DNA of 64,000 nucleotides from Istiophorus platypterus (lineage: Eukaryota; Chordata; Actinopteri; Istiophoriformes; Istiophoridae), in assembly GCA_016859345.1 (NCBI GenBank), contig CM029120.1, positions 1,828,501 to 1,892,500 of the forward strand, in the 5' to 3' direction. Under the pieces are notes generated by a model that was not told the origin of the DNA, did not search any database, and saw only the letters and a list, made by a program, of their open reading frames with translations. Of the stretch, positions 63,464 through 64,000 are shown one piece after another. The first letter of the stretch is position 1. Every line of letters starts with the position of its first letter. The position numbers and the translations under genes were made by a program.

Positions 63464-64000
<537 letters not shown>

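Overview
This window is animal nuclear DNA, most likely from a ray-finned (probably percomorph) fish. It has very sparse, short exons with GT-AG borders, very many AC/GT, GA and polypurine or polypyrimidine simple repeats, a tRNA-derived SINE-like element of a kind I recall from percomorph genomes, and several small dispersed repeat families. There is no bacterial-style gene organisation, no CRISPR array and no intact transposon or viral gene that I can recognise. Most long open frames are reading frames through microsatellites.

One gene is recognisable. Four consecutive coding exons of akap6 (muscle A-kinase anchoring protein, mAKAP) lie on the minus strand, in transcript order 53835-53931, 51656-51858, 20011-20141 and 11472-11592. 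Each has an AG acceptor and GT donor, and their phases close exactly (0-1, 1-0, 0-2, 2-0). The joined 552 nt encode 184 residues of the spectrin-like-repeat region, which in mammals targets AKAP6 to the nuclear envelope. The rest of the gene lies outside the window in both directions. Identification rests on remembered human AKAP6; no alignment was run.

Layout: 1-11471 is intron 3' of the last visible exon (long pyrimidine tract, GT/AC pairs, two small repeat copies). 11593-20010 is an 8.4 kb intron with a large inverted repeat and a pyrimidine-to-purine tract switch. 20142-51655 is a 31.5 kb intron with most of the candidate conserved non-coding blocks, minisatellites, a SINE-like element and a 1 kb degenerate tandem repeat. 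51859-53834 is a 2 kb intron. 53932-64000 is intron 5' of the first visible exon and ends in an uninterrupted (TG)n of more than 530 bp that runs off the window.

The most interesting points are: microsatellites placed against akap6 splice sites (a CA tract just inside one donor, a CT tract directly behind one acceptor that has two AGs 7 nt apart); a 93-nt, phase-0/0 open block inside the large intron that is either an unrecognised cassette exon or a conserved element; a five-copy small inverted-terminal-repeat family; a near-perfect inverted repeat with arms of about 75 bp; and a recurring unit that carries its own GT/AC microsatellite. I found no convincing new multi-gene system.
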